A DNA stretch of 64,000 nucleotides from assembly GCA_037389465.1 (NCBI GenBank), contig JAZARR010000074.1, positions 5,890,001-5,954,000 on the forward strand, written 5' to 3'. Under the pieces are notes generated by a model. The model was not told where the DNA came from and searched no databases. It saw only the letters and a list, made by a program, of their open reading frames with translations. Below are positions 62,119-64,000 of the stretch, one piece after another. Numbering within the stretch: position 1 is the first letter of the stretch; each line of letters starts with the position of its first letter. The DNA is from Baylisascaris procyonis. Taxonomy: Eukaryota; Nematoda; Chromadorea; Rhabditida; Ascarididae. The position numbers were made by a program, and so were the translations under genes.

Positions 62119-62344
62119 CTAGCGCATTGGGTTGATACGTTCACAGCTTCTCGCCTGCACGTAACATCTGCTGCGCCACATCAGTGAGCATCGCACCGCT
62201 GGCCGACCGCCAATAAGGCCAATAAGTAGCTGCGTGTTGTGCATTCGACGCATTTCCCTCTTCGACATCTCTAATGACCAGTCCAGTTGGTAACAACGGC
62301 ACGCCATAAAAATGCTTCCAAAGAGATGCTACATCATCCATCAT
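62119..62344 (-). CDS. probable first coding exon, gene not recognised
   Basis: An open frame in locally GC-richer sequence beginning with tandem ATGs (the second in good context), with a stop 6 nt upstream in frame and no plausible acceptor, so it looks like a 5' coding exon. It reads MDDVASLWKHFYGVPLLPTG, then WPYWRSASGAMLTDVAQQML, then RAGEKL and TGA. Possible donors before the TGA include TTAC/GTGCAG (phase 1, compatible with the acceptor at 57933) and AAGCT/GTGAAC (phase 2). It may be an alternative start of the ZMIZ gene or a separate minus-strand gene; I do not recognise the protein. Confidence 0.5.
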
Positions 62345-64000
62345 CGATCATCGTTAGGGACTTTCAATAATCCCCTCAAATTTTTACACATACGAATAAA
62401 AACACTAATTAGGAAGTCGAATTACTGAATATAAAAATGCTAATTTACTATAACCTGCAATCATCGAAATGAGTTCATGGGAGTAATTGAATGTGTGAAA
62501 AATCGAGTAACACTTGAATACTTCAGCCATTCCACAAATATATGAGTGAACTAATAGATTTGCGCAAATAATTAATTCTTGTTTAAAGTTATATTATTGC
62601 GTCTTTTTTTTTTGATCCAGCGCTTTATGAAATATTCGACGATATAGAATCCAAGATAGACTTAACTAAAAAAATACGATAAAATAAGGCTTCAATTATT
62701 TTATATGTGGTGCTAGAACACTAGAAATGGCTAAAAAATATAAGCGAATAAGGTACTCTAAACGTTCAATTAGGCAATCTTTTATATACCGAAATAATCG
62801 GCACAAAATAAGTTTCATTTTGCAATGAAAGGGACATATGAATATGCGGCGCTTAAAAACGCGATAAGAAAAACGCGAGATTTGTAACAGCTCGATTGGT
62901 TGCATAAGAAATAAAAGCGCATTTTATGCCAGCTCTTCTGATGTGTTTCGTTAATTTTTTTTTACGTTATATAGAAAACGCCTAATCCTCTACTAAGTAC
63001 TGGTCAGTATAATACTGTGTCGTAACTAGTTTTTTTCTTGGTCACATGAAATATATATCGAAAATATTCGACATGTGGAAATTGATGTATCACGAAATTA
63101 TTCTAATGCAAAAGTTAAGAATTATTACCAATAAGATAGGTGAAAGATGAGTTTCTTTTAAAGAAAACAACTGATTGCTCTACTCAAACTAAGTCTATCA
63201 ATCCTGCGAAAATAATGACGAAGTGACCCTGGCAGGTGGGCACTTATGAGCTGGCTTAGGAAGGATGGCCATATCACTTTCTCACCGAATGTCCAGTAGG
63301 TCCCTCAAATATCTTGCGCTCTCCCGTTCAGAAGGCTCTACGGAGTCTTCACATCAACATAATTAAGAAATACCTCATTGCAAATCAAATAACCTGGAAA
63401 GTACCATTTTAATGAGTATTTCTACTTCAGTATAAAGAGGCTATAAATCGCATCAACCATTTTTTTTTTTGCATTCGAATGTCAAAAAAGTGCCTCTTTA
63501 TGGACGAGTTCTTCTTTTGCATAATTTGCTACTCGAGAATTGCAACCTTAGGCATACGTCATGCAGATGATCGTTGATATTTGCTGCGATAATAACGAAA
63601 AGATTCGAGATCGAAAAACGTACAAGAATCTTCAAACCTCATTTTATGCTCATTGATGCCTTACATAGTAGAATAGCAAACAACACTTAGGGAATTAAAG
63701 AGTTGATGAGCATAAATCACAAACGGTATAAACAAACCCTCTCTTGCAATCAACATTCATCCCCTTTTTTTTTATGGAATCGCAACAAATGTGCTATGAA
63801 TTCCACTTAGTGCCGTTTAAACAATGCCCATTGGTATAGTTGAACGACGAGATCGAATAAGAAATTTATATTGTAACAAAGGAAAAGAAGATATACTAAA
63901 ATCTAGGGTAAGTAGAGTGTGTGCAAAAAATCTTTCGGCTCTGAATGAGTAATTTCGACGTAATTCGCGGGAGAATACGTCAAAATAATATCATGAACGT
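62345..64000. other. no supportable gene
   Basis: AT-rich with a slightly GC-richer block at about 63220-63350 that is unidentified. If 62119-62344 is a first exon on the minus strand, its promoter would lie here; no TATA or initiator arrangement is convincing. Confidence 0.5.

Overview
The window is AT-rich metazoan nuclear DNA (roughly two thirds A+T) with spliced genes, long introns, simple repeats and no bacterial features. Several acceptors are of the TTTCAG or TTTGCAG type, and long poly-G/poly-C tracts are present. Together these fit a nematode, but no species can be named from the sequence alone.

One gene dominates. On the minus strand, sixteen exons between 28157 and 6033 join in a single continuous reading frame. 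They encode a ZMIZ-type protein (ZMIZ1/ZMIZ2, Drosophila Tonalli), an SP-RING SUMO E3 ligase and transcriptional co-regulator. In order the protein has a Met/Gln/Pro/Ser-rich low-complexity N-terminal half, a PINIT-like beta domain, an SP-RING zinc finger, the conserved segment after the RING, a Pro/Ser/Gln-rich tail with a psi-K-x-E sumoylation motif, and acidic/hydrophobic C-terminal patches. All exon phases agree. Two further minus-strand exons at 57.7-58.2 kb (one with an ATG in good context) also fit in phase. With them the model is 1005 residues, close to human ZMIZ1, but requires a 29.75 kb intron. Another likely first coding exon lies at 62.1-62.3 kb. The 5' end is therefore less certain than the core.

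Region by region: 1-5.7 kb has no supportable gene, but holds a hairpin and a pair of CRE octamers. 6.0-28.2 kb is the ZMIZ core; its introns carry a long near-perfect hairpin (12.7 kb), a short GC-richer patch with a palindrome (18.0-18.2 kb), AT-rich tandem repeats (19.8 and 21.3 kb) and a decayed Ty3/gypsy RNase H fragment (22.6-22.9 kb). 28.2-57.7 kb is an apparent gene desert or giant intron with many microsatellites, homopolymer tracts and a G-quadruplex motif. 57.7-58.2 kb and 62.1-62.3 kb hold the 5' exon candidates. The rest to 64 kb shows no gene.

No tRNA, rRNA, CRISPR array or intact transposon was found. Most open reading frames of 60-170 codons in the window are AT-rich chance frames and are not reported as genes.
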